Assembly: GCA_021811185.1 (NCBI GenBank)
Contig: JAJZPL010000017.1
Location: 11,417 to 65,078 of the forward strand
Reading direction: 5' to 3'
DNA from: a bacterium
GTDB taxonomy: Bacteria; Elusimicrobiota; Elusimicrobia; Elusimicrobiales; UBA9959
DNA: 53,662 nt
Below are positions 32,712 to 40,730 of the stretch, one piece after another. Each line of letters begins with the position of its first letter. Position 1 is the first letter of the stretch. The notes beneath the pieces were generated by a model. It worked only from the letters and a program-made list of their open reading frames with translations, searched no databases and had not been told where the DNA came from. Position numbers and translations under genes: made by a program.

Positions 32712-34057
32712 AATCCCCCCTTGCCCGGGTATTTGCCGGTAAAACAAGAAACGCAGAAATTCCTGTCCCTGCGGCCGCCGCAGGCGCTCACCAGGCTGCC
32801 GAGGCTCAGGTAGTGCAGCTTGTCCGCGCCGATGAAGCGCCTGATCTTTTCCGTGCTCATCCGGCAGGCTATGAGTTCTCCCTTATTAGGCGTATCTATG
32901 CCGTAATAGCACGGCGAGATAATGGCCGGCGAGGCAATGGCCATTATGATCTTTTTTGCGCCGGCCTTCATCAGGCTCTTTACTATTTTCCTCGAGGTGG
33001 TGCCGCGCACGAGGGAATCGTCGATCAAGATGATGGTCTTGCCCTGGATCACGTCGCGAATGGGCGCGAGCTTGAGGTGGGCGGTGAATTCCCGCAGCCG
33101 CTGGTCGGGCTGAATGAACGAGCGGCCGGTGTAATGGTTGCGCATGAAGACGGTCTGGTAAGGGATGCCGGATTCCTTGGAATAGCCCAGCGCGTAGACG
33201 GTGCCGGAATCGGGCACGCCGGAAACGATGTCGGCCTTAACGTTCTTAAGCTCTTTGGCCAGCAAGGCGCCTATCTCGTAGCGCGCGGTCTGCACGGTGC
33301 GGCCCGCCACGGAGGAATCGGGCCTGGCGAAGTAGACCTGCTCGAAGATGCAGCGCGTGAAATCTTTTACCGGCGAGAAGCGGCGGAAGCGGGCTTTGCC
33401 GCCCTGGATGACGACCATCTCGCCGGGGGCCAGCTCGCGGATGGCGGTGCCGCCGGCCACGTCGATGGCGCAGGTTTCGGAGGCCAGGATAAAAGATTTT
33501 CCGATCTTCCCCAGCACCAGCGGCCTGTAGCCGTTGGGGTCGCGCGCCCCTATCACTATGCCGGGGGCCATGAACAGGAAGGCGTAGGCGCCTTCGAGCT
33601 TGGGCAGGTTCTTGGCCAGCGTATCCTCGAGCTTGCGGCCGCGGTGCTTGGCCATCAGGTGCAGGATCACTTCGGTGTCGCTGGTGGACTGGAAGATGGC
33701 CCCGCCTTTCTGGAGTTTTTCTTTGAGGGCGTCGGCGTTGGTGAGGTTGCCGTTATGGGCCACAGCCACCTGGCCAAGCACTGAGTCCAACACCAGCGGC
33801 TGGGCGTTCTTTAAGTGGCTGGAGCCGGTGGTGGAATACCGGATATGCCCTATGGCGGAGCGCCCCTTCAGGCTTTCCAGCGCGTCCTTGGTGAACACTT
33901 CGCTGACCAGCCCCATGCCGATATTATGCCGGAGCGTGCCGCCGTCGTCAGTCACTATACCGGCCGATTCCTGGCCGCGATGCTGCAGCGTAAACAGCCC
34001 GACGTAAGTGAGCTTGGAGGCGTCTTTATTATCAGTAATGCCGAATATTCCGCACAT
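32708..34057 (-). CDS. purF: amidophosphoribosyltransferase with iron-sulfur cluster motif
   Basis: First committed step of purine synthesis: PRPP plus glutamine to phosphoribosylamine. 449 residues. The glutaminase nucleophile is Cys2 (MCGIFGI), directly after Met, so no long propeptide is present. The PRTase PRPP loop is IILIDDSLVRGTTSRK. The C-terminal FCVSCFTGKYPG resembles the Cys-x-x-Cys of Bacillus-type PurF, which holds a [4Fe-4S] cluster with two other cysteines. This implies an oxygen-sensitive form. AAGGA precedes the ATG. Upstream lies repeat D. Confidence 0.95.
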   Translation of the reverse strand: MCGIFGITDNKDASKLTYVGLFTLQHRGQESAGIVTDDGGTLRHNIGMGLVSEVFTKDALESLKGRSAIGHIRYSTTGSSHLKNAQPLVLDSVLGQVAVAHNGNLTNADALKEKLQKGGAIFQSTSDTEVILHLMAKHRGRKLEDTLAKNLPKLEGAYAFLFMAPGIVIGARDPNGYRPLVLGKIGKSFILASETCAIDVAGGTAIRELAPGEMVVIQGGKARFRRFSPVKDFTRCIFEQVYFARPDSSVAGRTVQTARYEIGALLAKELKNVKADIVSGVPDSGTVYALGYSKESGIPYQTVFMRNHYTGRSFIQPDQRLREFTAHLKLAPIRDVIQGKTIILIDDSLVRGTTSRKIVKSLMKAGAKKIIMAIASPAIISPCYYGIDTPNKGELIACRMSTEKIRRFIGADKLHYLSLGSLVSACGGRRDRNFCVSCFTGKYPGKGGL

Positions 34058-34082
34058 AGTTTTTCCTTTTCTTGCTTAGCCA

Positions 34083-34212
34083 CGGACGTCTGCGGGGCCG
34101 GAACGCAAAACGCGCTTCGGCCACACCGTGGCCTCGCTCCACATTCGGGTTCGGCGCTTACGCAAGCCGAACCCTCACGAGGGTTTTGCTAACCCGGCCC
34201 CGCAGGCATCCG
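34083..34212 (+). repeat. structured ~130-bp intergenic repeat, copy D, inside the purine operon
   Basis: Outer arms 34083-34101 and 34194-34212 (19 positions, the inner 11 perfect). Then GAACGCAAAACGCGCTT, a perfect GGCCAC-ACC-GTGGCC hairpin, a perfect GGGTTCGGC/GCCGAACCC hairpin, and GTTTTGCTAACCCGG. It fills most of the 186-nt gap between purQ and purF, the longest gap inside the operon. Confidence 0.88.
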
Positions 34213-34243
34213 GGCGGACTCATCAATTCAAAAACCACGTTGC

Positions 34244-35032
34244 TCATCTGACATAGTCCACGGCGTTCTTGAAGAATTGGCAGCCGGCGGCCTCGGTTTC
34301 GCGGGCGGCGGCGGGGCGGTCGGGGTGCTGCCAGGCGAAGAAGTTGCGCTCGGGGTGCGGCATCAGGCCGAAGCAGGTGCCGGCGGCGTTGGTGATGCCG
34401 GCGATGTCCAGCATTGAGCCGTTGGGGTTCTCGGCGTAGGTCATGGCATGCAGCTCCCGCGAAGTTATGGACTCCATTACTTTTTTATCTTCCACTATGA
34501 ACTTACCCTCGCCGTGGGCTATGGGCAGCTCTATCTCGTCGGGGAGGCCCTTGGTGAAGATGCAGGGGCTTTTCTTGTTTATTTTTACTTTTACCCACTT
34601 GGCCAGGAAGTGACCGCAGTCGTTGGTGTAAAGAGTGGCCGTCTGAGGCACACAGTGCTTTGATACGGCACCTGCGCAGGCATTGGATACCTGGGCGTTG
34701 GCCCTGTTCTCGGGCAGGAAGCCGGTCTTTACCAGGATTTGGAAACCGTTGCAGATACCGATGACAGGCCGCTTGCTCTTAATGAAGGCCCCGAAGTCGG
34801 CCGAGAGCTTGCTCATCTTCACGGCGTAGATCTTGCCGGCGGAGATGTCGTCGCCGTAGGAGAAACCGCCGGGGAAGGCCATCAGGTCGTAGTCCAGCAC
34901 CTTGCGCTCGCCGGCCAGCAGCTGGTTGATGTGCACCAGCTCGGGCTCGGCGCCTACGTACTTGAACGAGTTGAAGGTCTCTATGTCGCAGTTGGTGGCG
35001 GTGCCGCGCAGGATTATCGCTTTGGGCCTCAT
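34244..35032 (-). CDS. purQ: FGAM synthase glutaminase subunit
   Basis: A class I glutamine amidotransferase that feeds ammonia to PurL. 262 residues, longer than Bacillus PurQ (about 227). The nucleophile is C94 in PVIGICNGFQIL; the His-Glu pair is in GLMPHPERNFF near the C-terminus. FPGGFSYGDDISAGKIYA is typical. The ATG overlaps the purL stop by 4 nt (ATGA). Works as a complex with PurL and PurS, encoded just upstream. Confidence 0.95.
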   Translation of the reverse strand: MRPKAIILRGTATNCDIETFNSFKYVGAEPELVHINQLLAGERKVLDYDLMAFPGGFSYGDDISAGKIYAVKMSKLSADFGAFIKSKRPVIGICNGFQILVKTGFLPENRANAQVSNACAGAVSKHCVPQTATLYTNDCGHFLAKWVKVKINKKSPCIFTKGLPDEIELPIAHGEGKFIVEDKKVMESITSRELHAMTYAENPNGSMLDIAGITNAAGTCFGLMPHPERNFFAWQHPDRPAAARETEAAGCQFFKNAVDYVR

Positions 35033-37413
35033 ATAAGTTCCCTCTTCCAGCAGTTCTTTAAAACCTTGAGCTCCTCTTTGAAGAGCCGCGCGCCGCCGTC
35101 TTTCACGGCCAGCACGGGGTTTTCGTTAACGTAACCTATCTCCGCTACCGGCAGGCCTTTGACGAGCTTCAGGAATTCTTTTTCTTTTCCTTTCACAACT
35201 TCGAGCGCCAGCCTGGCGGGAGCCTCGCCGAACAGCAGCTCCAGCGAAGTCAGGCCTTTCTCCCTGGTGGCTGCGCCCAGGTCTATCTCCGCGCCGAAGC
35301 CGCCGGAAAAGGCCATTTCGGCCAGCGTCACCGCCAGCCCGCCCTGCGAGACGTCGTGCGCGGCGGCCACGCAGCCGCTCTTTATGGCTTTCAGCAGCGC
35401 GGTGTAAAGCTTCACGGCGGCGCGGATGTCCAGCGGGCTGATAAAGTTGTTTTCGCAACGCGCCATGTCGTTGTACACCGAGCCGCCCATGCCGCGGGCG
35501 TTCACCCCGGCCAGGTAGACGGAGTTGCCGGCTTCCTTGAAGTTCATCGTGATGGCCTTGCGGATATCCTCCACCGGGGCGGTGGCGGAGATCAAGAGGG
35601 ACATCGGGATAGGGTATTCCTTCCCTTCGGCGTCCTTGGCCTGGTTGTAGAAGCTGTCCTTGCCGGAGATGAAAGGCGCGCCGTAGCCTACGGCAGCGTC
35701 GTGGCAGCCCTCGGCGGCCAGCACCAGGTCTCCCATCACTTCGGGGTCGCGCGGGCTGGCCGCGCAGAAGTTGTCGAGGATGGCGGTGCGGGAGATCTCG
35801 GCGCCCACGCAGAGCATGTTGCGCACGGCCTCGTCCACCGAGTGCAGCGCCATCTGGTAAGGGTCTATCTTCCCGGCGGCCGGGTTGAAGCCGTGGGAAA
35901 CGGCGAAACCCGCGAAGTCGAGCTGGTCCAGCGTGGCGGCCTGCGGCCAGATCACGGTGGCGTCGCCGGGGCCGTCGCCGTACTTGCCCTGCAGCGGCTT
36001 TATCACCGTGCCGCCCTGCACCTCGTGGTCGTACTGGGTTATCACCGAATGCCGGGAGCAGACGTTAGGATGGGCGAGCATTTCTTTCAGTATCTGCCCA
36101 TATGACTTGGCGGGCTTGGCCGGCGCGGCGGCGGATATTTTCACCTTGCGCCGGGCGGCCGGCTTCTCGAAGTTGGGCACCCCGCCGTGCAGGAAGGCCA
36201 TCGGCAGGTCCACCACGCTCTCGTCCCCGTGCGTAACCAGCAGGCGGCCGTCGCCGGGGAAGGTGCCCATCACGCAGTATTCGCAGCTCTCGGCCTTCAG
36301 GATGGCCTCCAACTTTTTCATTTTGGCCTTGGGCACCGAAAGGATCATGCGCTCCTGCGATTCGGAAACCCAGATCTCCCAGGGCTCTATGCGGGTGTCT
36401 TTCAGCAGCGCGTTCTCCAGCTTCACGTGCGCGCCGGTCTCGGAGCCCAGCTCGCCGATGGCCGAGGAGAAGCCGCCGGCGCCGCAGTCGGTCACCGCGT
36501 TGTACAGGCCCAGGTCGCGGGCGCGCATCAGCACGTCCAGGGTCTTCTTCTCGTTCACCGCGTGGCCTATCTGCACCGCGGAGGCGGTGGTCTCTTCGTC
36601 GATGTTGGCGGAAGAGAAGGTGGCGCCGTGGATGCCGTCGCGGCCGGTGCGCCCGCCTATGGAAACGATCAGGTCGCCGGGGATCACCTTCTTCTCTATC
36701 TTGTCCACCGGGATCAGCCCGGCGCAGCCCACGTACACCAGCGGGTTCAGCAGGTAGCCGTCGTCGAAGTAAAGGCCGCCGGAGGCGGTGGGGATGCCGA
36801 TGCGGTTGCCGTAGTCGCGCACGCCCTCCACCACGCCGCGCATGATGCGCTCCGGCGAATGGGAGTTCTTCGGGAGCTTTTTCCTGCCGCCCAGGTAGCC
36901 GAAGCAGAAGCTGTCGGTGTTCAGCACGGGCTTGGCGCCCAGGCCCACGCCCAGGATGTCGCGGATCACGCCGCCCACGCCGGTCTCGGCGCCGCCGTAA
37001 GGCTCCACCGCGCAGGGATGGTTGTGCGTCTCGGCCTTGAAGGCCAGGCCCCATTTGCCGCTCTTGCCGAACTTCACTATACCGGCGTTATCGGTGAACA
37101 CGGACAGGCACCATTTCCTGTTAAGCGTTCTGGTAGCCTTCATGATGGTCTCTTTAAAAAGGTTCTTGTACTTTTTCAGCTTCTTCCCGTCGCGGAAAGC
37201 TACCGGGCCGGAGAAGGTCTTATGCTTGCAGTGTTCGGACCAGGTCTGGGCTATGGTCTCCAGCTCGCCGCGGGTGGGCTGCCGGCCTTTCAGCTTGAAC
37301 TGGCGCTGGGCTTCTTTCAGCTCCAGCGCGCTCAGCGACCAGCCGCAGGCGGCGTCGAGCTCTGTGAGCTGTTTTTCGGTCAGGGTATTGAATTCGTTAA
37401 GGCGGTTTGGCAT
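35029..37413 (-). CDS. purL: FGAM synthase, small-type synthetase subunit
   Basis: 794 residues, the small PurL type that needs PurQ and PurS. Visible blocks: AQTWSEHCKHKTF, AFKAETHNHPCAVEPYGGAE, GVGGVIRDILGVG, TDCGAGGFSSAIGELGSE, VGCAGLIP, and the second repeat LGKYGDG-like KPLQGKYGDGPGDATV, GKDSFYNQ and AAHDVSQGGLAVTLAEMAF. The start is 2 nt after the purS stop and has no clear ribosome site, so it is probably coupled to purS translation. Confidence 0.95.
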   Translation of the reverse strand: MPNRLNEFNTLTEKQLTELDAACGWSLSALELKEAQRQFKLKGRQPTRGELETIAQTWSEHCKHKTFSGPVAFRDGKKLKKYKNLFKETIMKATRTLNRKWCLSVFTDNAGIVKFGKSGKWGLAFKAETHNHPCAVEPYGGAETGVGGVIRDILGVGLGAKPVLNTDSFCFGYLGGRKKLPKNSHSPERIMRGVVEGVRDYGNRIGIPTASGGLYFDDGYLLNPLVYVGCAGLIPVDKIEKKVIPGDLIVSIGGRTGRDGIHGATFSSANIDEETTASAVQIGHAVNEKKTLDVLMRARDLGLYNAVTDCGAGGFSSAIGELGSETGAHVKLENALLKDTRIEPWEIWVSESQERMILSVPKAKMKKLEAILKAESCEYCVMGTFPGDGRLLVTHGDESVVDLPMAFLHGGVPNFEKPAARRKVKISAAAPAKPAKSYGQILKEMLAHPNVCSRHSVITQYDHEVQGGTVIKPLQGKYGDGPGDATVIWPQAATLDQLDFAGFAVSHGFNPAAGKIDPYQMALHSVDEAVRNMLCVGAEISRTAILDNFCAASPRDPEVMGDLVLAAEGCHDAAVGYGAPFISGKDSFYNQAKDAEGKEYPIPMSLLISATAPVEDIRKAITMNFKEAGNSVYLAGVNARGMGGSVYNDMARCENNFISPLDIRAAVKLYTALLKAIKSGCVAAAHDVSQGGLAVTLAEMAFSGGFGAEIDLGAATREKGLTSLELLFGEAPARLALEVVKGKEKEFLKLVKGLPVAEIGYVNENPVLAVKDGGARLFKEELKVLKNCWKRELI

Positions 37414-37415
37414 AG

Positions 37416-37865
37416 TTAGCAGTTCTCGATCTTGAATTTGTTCACCACTTCGTTCACCAGGGTCCTCGTGACCGCGCGCTTCAGCGCCGGCCCGTTGCCG
37501 CGGGGCACATAGTAGGCCCGGCCGAACCTGACGGCGGCGGGCTCCTTGCCCAGCACGTCCGCTATGGCGCCTTTCACGCTCTCACCCACCACGTCGGTCA
37601 CCGAATCTTTCAGCCAGATCTCCACCCGGCAGGCTTGCCTGAGCCCGGCCTTGCCGGCCGACAGCGAGTACTGCTCGGTGATCTTGTCGGTCAGGAGTTC
37701 GGAAGCTATCTGGTCGAATTCTTTCTTTGTGAAGTCGGCGTCCACGCGGTACAGCCGGGACAGCCGCGCCATCTTCACCTTCAGCCCGGCATGCGCCATC
37801 CGGCCGATGAAGCCCTCTTCCTCGTTCTTAGCGTATTTCTCTTTGGTCCAGATCTCGATTATCAT
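37416..37865 (-). CDS. purS: double-length PurS (two PurS domains in tandem)
   Basis: 149 residues, where PurS usually has about 80. The first half (about 1-72) ends in IASELLTDKITEQYSLS, like the PurS signature LLxNPVIExY. The second half (about 78-149) begins VEIWLKDSVTDVVGESVKGAI, matching the start of PurS (VxVxLKxGVxDxxG), and ends in LVNEVVNKFKIE. It is therefore a tandem fusion of two diverged PurS domains, equivalent to the PurS dimer that bridges PurL and PurQ. The domain call is from patterns alone. AAGGCGG precedes the ATG. It lies directly before purL, as expected. Confidence 0.82.
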   Translation of the reverse strand: MIIEIWTKEKYAKNEEEGFIGRMAHAGLKVKMARLSRLYRVDADFTKKEFDQIASELLTDKITEQYSLSAGKAGLRQACRVEIWLKDSVTDVVGESVKGAIADVLGKEPAAVRFGRAYYVPRGNGPALKRAVTRTLVNEVVNKFKIENC

Positions 37866-37886
37866 TTTGCCGCCTTTATAAATTAG

Positions 37887-37912
37887 AAGCCGGGTGACAA
37901 CTCACCCGGCTT
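37887..37912 (-). promoter_or_regulatory. intra-operon hairpin overlapping the purC stop codon
   Basis: An 11-bp perfect stem, AAGCCGGGTGA/TCACCCGGCTT (37887-37897 with 37902-37912), loop CAAC. The purC stop TGA (37904-37902) is inside it. On the minus strand only CTAATTTATA follows, so it is at most a leaky terminator; an mRNA-stability or processing role is as likely. Confidence 0.55.
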
Positions 37913-38774
37913 GCGTTATTTTGTTGAGGGCTTCCTCGTATTTTTTGAGGGTGCCCCGCACTACTTCCTCGGGCAGCGCCGGCGGCGCGGACACTTTGTC
38001 CCAGCCGCTGCCCTCCAGCCAGTTCCTGACGTACTGCTTATCGTAGCTCTCCGGGCTGGAGCCTGTCCTGTATTTAGCCGCGTCCCAGAAGCGGGAAGAG
38101 TCGGGAGTCAGCGCCTCGTCGATCAGGATCAGTTCCCCGTCCAGCAGGCCGAACTCGAACTTGGTGTCCGCCAGCAGGATGCCGCGTTTCTCAAGATGTT
38201 CCGCCGCGAATTTATAGAGGGCCAGGCTCTTTTCTTTTATGGTCCGCCCCAGGCCGGGCGGAAGGGCGGCTGCCATGGTCTCGAAAGTGACGTTCTCGTC
38301 ATGCCCCTGGTCTGCCTTGGTGGTGGGCGTGAACAGCGGCTCGGGCAGCTTCTGCGCTTCTTTGAGCCCCGCCGGCAGCTTCAGGCCGCACACGCTGCCC
38401 TGCTTCAGGTATTCCTTCCAGCCCGAGCCGGTGATATATCCGCGCACCACGCATTCGAAGTCCACCCTTTTGGCCCGGTGCACCAGCATCGCGCGGCCGC
38501 GCATATACTCCCAGTCGAAACCCGCAGGGGCCGTGACCCGGCGGCGGATCTCGTCGATATCCGTGGAAACTATATGGTTCTTTATTATATTCCCGGTCCG
38601 TTCGAACCAGAAGGAACTTATCTTATTGAGGAGTATGCCCTTGCCCGGGACGGGCGTGGGCAGGATAAAATCGAAGGCGGAGATCCTGTCGGAGGAAACT
38701 ATGAAGAGATACTTCTCTCCCGCCGCGTAAAGGTCCCGCACTTTGCCTTTGTGCATCAACTTCAGTTCAGCCAT
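37902..38774 (-). CDS. purC: SAICAR synthetase
   Basis: Joins CAIR and aspartate with ATP. 290 residues from the ATG at 38774, which has GGAG 6 nt upstream; the ATG 6 nt earlier lies in the ribosome site itself. Motifs: LMHKGKVRDLYAAGEKYLFI, SSDRISAFDFILP, LVHRAKRVDFECVVRGYITG, IDEALTPDSSRFWDAAKY and SYDKQYVRNWL. This is the longer, yeast-like form (about 290-300 residues) rather than the 237-residue E. coli form. It is in the second position of the operon. Confidence 0.94.
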   Translation of the reverse strand: MAELKLMHKGKVRDLYAAGEKYLFIVSSDRISAFDFILPTPVPGKGILLNKISSFWFERTGNIIKNHIVSTDIDEIRRRVTAPAGFDWEYMRGRAMLVHRAKRVDFECVVRGYITGSGWKEYLKQGSVCGLKLPAGLKEAQKLPEPLFTPTTKADQGHDENVTFETMAAALPPGLGRTIKEKSLALYKFAAEHLEKRGILLADTKFEFGLLDGELILIDEALTPDSSRFWDAAKYRTGSSPESYDKQYVRNWLEGSGWDKVSAPPALPEEVVRGTLKKYEEALNKITQAG

Positions 38775-38828
38775 GCTCATCTCCTCTGGGCTATGCCGTC
38801 GGTAGACTGCCGGTTCAACCTGCCGCGG

Positions 38829-39344
38829 TCACTTCATTTCTTGCAAATATTTCTTATAACCTTTCTTCCCGAGCTTCGCGTCCTTGGCCAGCACTTCCCG
38901 CTTCAGCTCGGCCGCATAAGCCTTCAACCTGGCCCCCAGGCCCTTCTCTTTCAGCGCCAGGATCCGCACGGCCAGCAGGCCCGCGTTCTTGGCGGCGTTC
39001 ACGCCCACGGTAGCCACGGGGATACCGGCGGGCATCTGCACTATCGAAAGCAGCGCGTCCAGGCCGTTCAGCGGCGTGGCGTTCACCGGCACGCCTATCA
39101 CCGGCAACGTGGTGACCGCCGCCAGCACGCCGGGCAGGTGGGCCGCGCCGCCGGCCCCGGCTATGATCACGCCGAAGCCTTTCTTCTCCGCCCCGGCGGA
39201 AAAAGCGAGGGCGGCCTCCGGGGTGCGGTGGGCCGAAAGGACCTTTATTTCGAAGGGGACGGAGAAATATTCGAGGACGGAGGCGGCGGCAGACAGTACT
39301 CCCAGGTCAGAATCGCTTCCCATGACGATGGCTGCTTTAAGCAT
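38829..39344 (-). CDS. purE: N5-CAIR mutase / AIR carboxylase PurE
   Basis: 171 residues from the ATG at 39344 (GAGG upstream). The active-site blocks are MGSDSDLGVLSAA, SAHRTPEA and AGGAAHLPGVLA. The alignment pattern (SAHRTP, GGAAHLPG) looks like class I PurE, which normally needs PurK to make N5-CAIR. No purK is in this window, so either it lies elsewhere or this PurE carboxylates AIR directly like class II enzymes. First gene of the purine operon, about 30 nt after a promoter. Confidence 0.93.
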   Translation of the reverse strand: MLKAAIVMGSDSDLGVLSAAASVLEYFSVPFEIKVLSAHRTPEAALAFSAGAEKKGFGVIIAGAGGAAHLPGVLAAVTTLPVIGVPVNATPLNGLDALLSIVQMPAGIPVATVGVNAAKNAGLLAVRILALKEKGLGARLKAYAAELKREVLAKDAKLGKKGYKKYLQEMK

Positions 39345-39379
39345 ACACACCTCTGTTCGCGAGTAATTGCCGCAAGTTA

Positions 39380-39408
39380 ATTGTATGAATTTAAAACCCG
39401 CCGCACAA
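39380..39408 (-). promoter_or_regulatory. promoter of the purine operon
   Basis: Minus strand: TTGTGC (39408-39403), 17-nt spacer, TACAAT (39385-39380). The predicted start near 39373 leaves a leader of about 30 nt to the purE ATG. No riboswitch-like structure fits in that length, and no convincing PurR-type palindrome was seen. Confidence 0.55.
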
Positions 39409-39446
39409 ATTCCCGGCGTAAACCGCGGGCGCGGCGCCGCGGCCGG

Positions 39447-40730
39447 TCAGGCCTGGTAGGGGCCGGCCTTGAAGCTGTTGAGCAGGCGGCCGGCCAGGCA
39501 GCGGGCGCCGGCGAAGCCGAAGAAAGGCTCGTCGGCCAGGGCGTGGTAGCCGTAGGAGGGAAAGCCGAATTCCATGAAGGGCAGGCCGGCCGAATAGCCT
39601 TCGGTGGCGGCGAAAGAATTCCCCACGGCCAGTTCCGGCCGGGAGAATTTGGGCAGGGCCTTGAGCGCCTTCAAGGCCTCTTCGCTCTCCGGCGCGAAGA
39701 AGAAAACTCGGGGCAGCCTGGCCGTGCCCAGCGGGCGCGGGAACGAATCCAGGAAGGCCGCGGAAACGCGCAGGCGGAGTTCGCGGGCATAGGCTGAGAA
39801 AGCGGAGAACAGGTACGGATCCCCGGCGAACACCACGTTGCGGTGGGCCAGCAGTTCGAGCAGCGGCGCCATCTCGGCGGCGGCCCCGCGCTGCGCCGTC
39901 AGCACGGCCGGCGGCAGGTCCGGGCCCAGCCCGGCGGCGGCCTTGACCGAAGAAAGCCAGGCGGCGGTGCCGGCCAGGCCCAGCGGCAGGCCGGTCTCCA
40001 CCAGTTTGGCGCCGCTGCGGGCGGCCAGGCGGGCGGCGGCCTTCCTGCCGTAAGGCAGGGACACGACGGTGCCGGCCTCGAGCGCGCGGGAGAGCCCGGC
40101 GAAGTCGCCTCCCGAGGGAAAAACGCAGGCCAGGCTCAGGCCGCACAGGGCCAGCAGGGACCTGATTTCGGCTATATTCGCGGCATGGTCCCTTTCGCCG
40201 CGGTCGGCTAGGTAGCCCACCAGCGCCACGGAATTTTTTTTCAGCTTGCGCTTGCCGGGAGGCAGCGCGCGCGCCAGCGCGTCCAGCGCCTGCTCGTAGC
40301 CGTCCAGCCAGTCGGCGTCCAGCGAGCCGGGCGGCAGCCCCGCCACCGGGATCCTGGCCCGGACCGAAGCCGCTATGCCCTCGTAGTCCAGCCCGGCCAG
40401 CTTCAGGAAAGGCAGGCCGGTCAGCAGCGCCACGCCGAAATCCCCCCCGCCGGCTATGCCGGCGAGCAGCGCGGAAAGTTTCTTCTCCGGGTTCAGGTCC
40501 TGCGGCAGCGGGTTCGTCATAGTGCAGATCACGCGGTGCCGGCCGTCCGCCGACAGCAGCGTGGAGTTCAGGTCGTGGTTGCCGGCTATGAAATCCACCT
40601 TGGGCATCACGCAGTTGGGCCCGTCCACCACCGCGCAGGCGTCCGACACGGCGTTCACCGCCAGGAAGTACCCCAGCAGGTAAGGCAGGTTATAGGTCTT
40701 GCCTAAGTTATCGGGCGAGGTATTTTTCAT
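39447..40730 (-). CDS. nitrogenase component-1-like protein (NifD/NifK superfamily)
   Basis: 427 residues from the ATG at 40730, which overlaps the end of the upstream fusion gene by 23 nt. The N-terminus (YLLGYFLAVNAVSDACAVVD, then GPNCVMPKVDFIAGNHD) follows the component-1 plan, where a cysteine after HGP or DGP ligates a metal cluster. Candidate ligands are C32, C40 and C68 (VICTMTNP). Later blocks fit the repeated Rossmann subdomains (KKNSVALVGYLADRGERD, VVFAGDPYLFSAFSAYARE, ELAVGNSF, LPFMEFGFPSYGYH). The C-terminal GFPSYGYH is like the FGFPS motif of this superfamily. It should pair with the component-1 domain of its neighbour as the second subunit. Substrate unknown; not a standard NifK. 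Confidence 0.8.
   Translation of the reverse strand: MKNTSPDNLGKTYNLPYLLGYFLAVNAVSDACAVVDGPNCVMPKVDFIAGNHDLNSTLLSADGRHRVICTMTNPLPQDLNPEKKLSALLAGIAGGGDFGVALLTGLPFLKLAGLDYEGIAASVRARIPVAGLPPGSLDADWLDGYEQALDALARALPPGKRKLKKNSVALVGYLADRGERDHAANIAEIRSLLALCGLSLACVFPSGGDFAGLSRALEAGTVVSLPYGRKAAARLAARSGAKLVETGLPLGLAGTAAWLSSVKAAAGLGPDLPPAVLTAQRGAAAEMAPLLELLAHRNVVFAGDPYLFSAFSAYARELRLRVSAAFLDSFPRPLGTARLPRVFFFAPESEEALKALKALPKFSRPELAVGNSFAATEGYSAGLPFMEFGFPSYGYHALADEPFFGFAGARCLAGRLLNSFKAGPYQA

Noticed and set aside
14820..34212. Integron attC sites for the ~130-bp structured repeat
   Set aside because: The ends do not fit RYYYAAC/GTTRRRY, copies are in both orientations and the genes between them are housekeeping, without an integrase.
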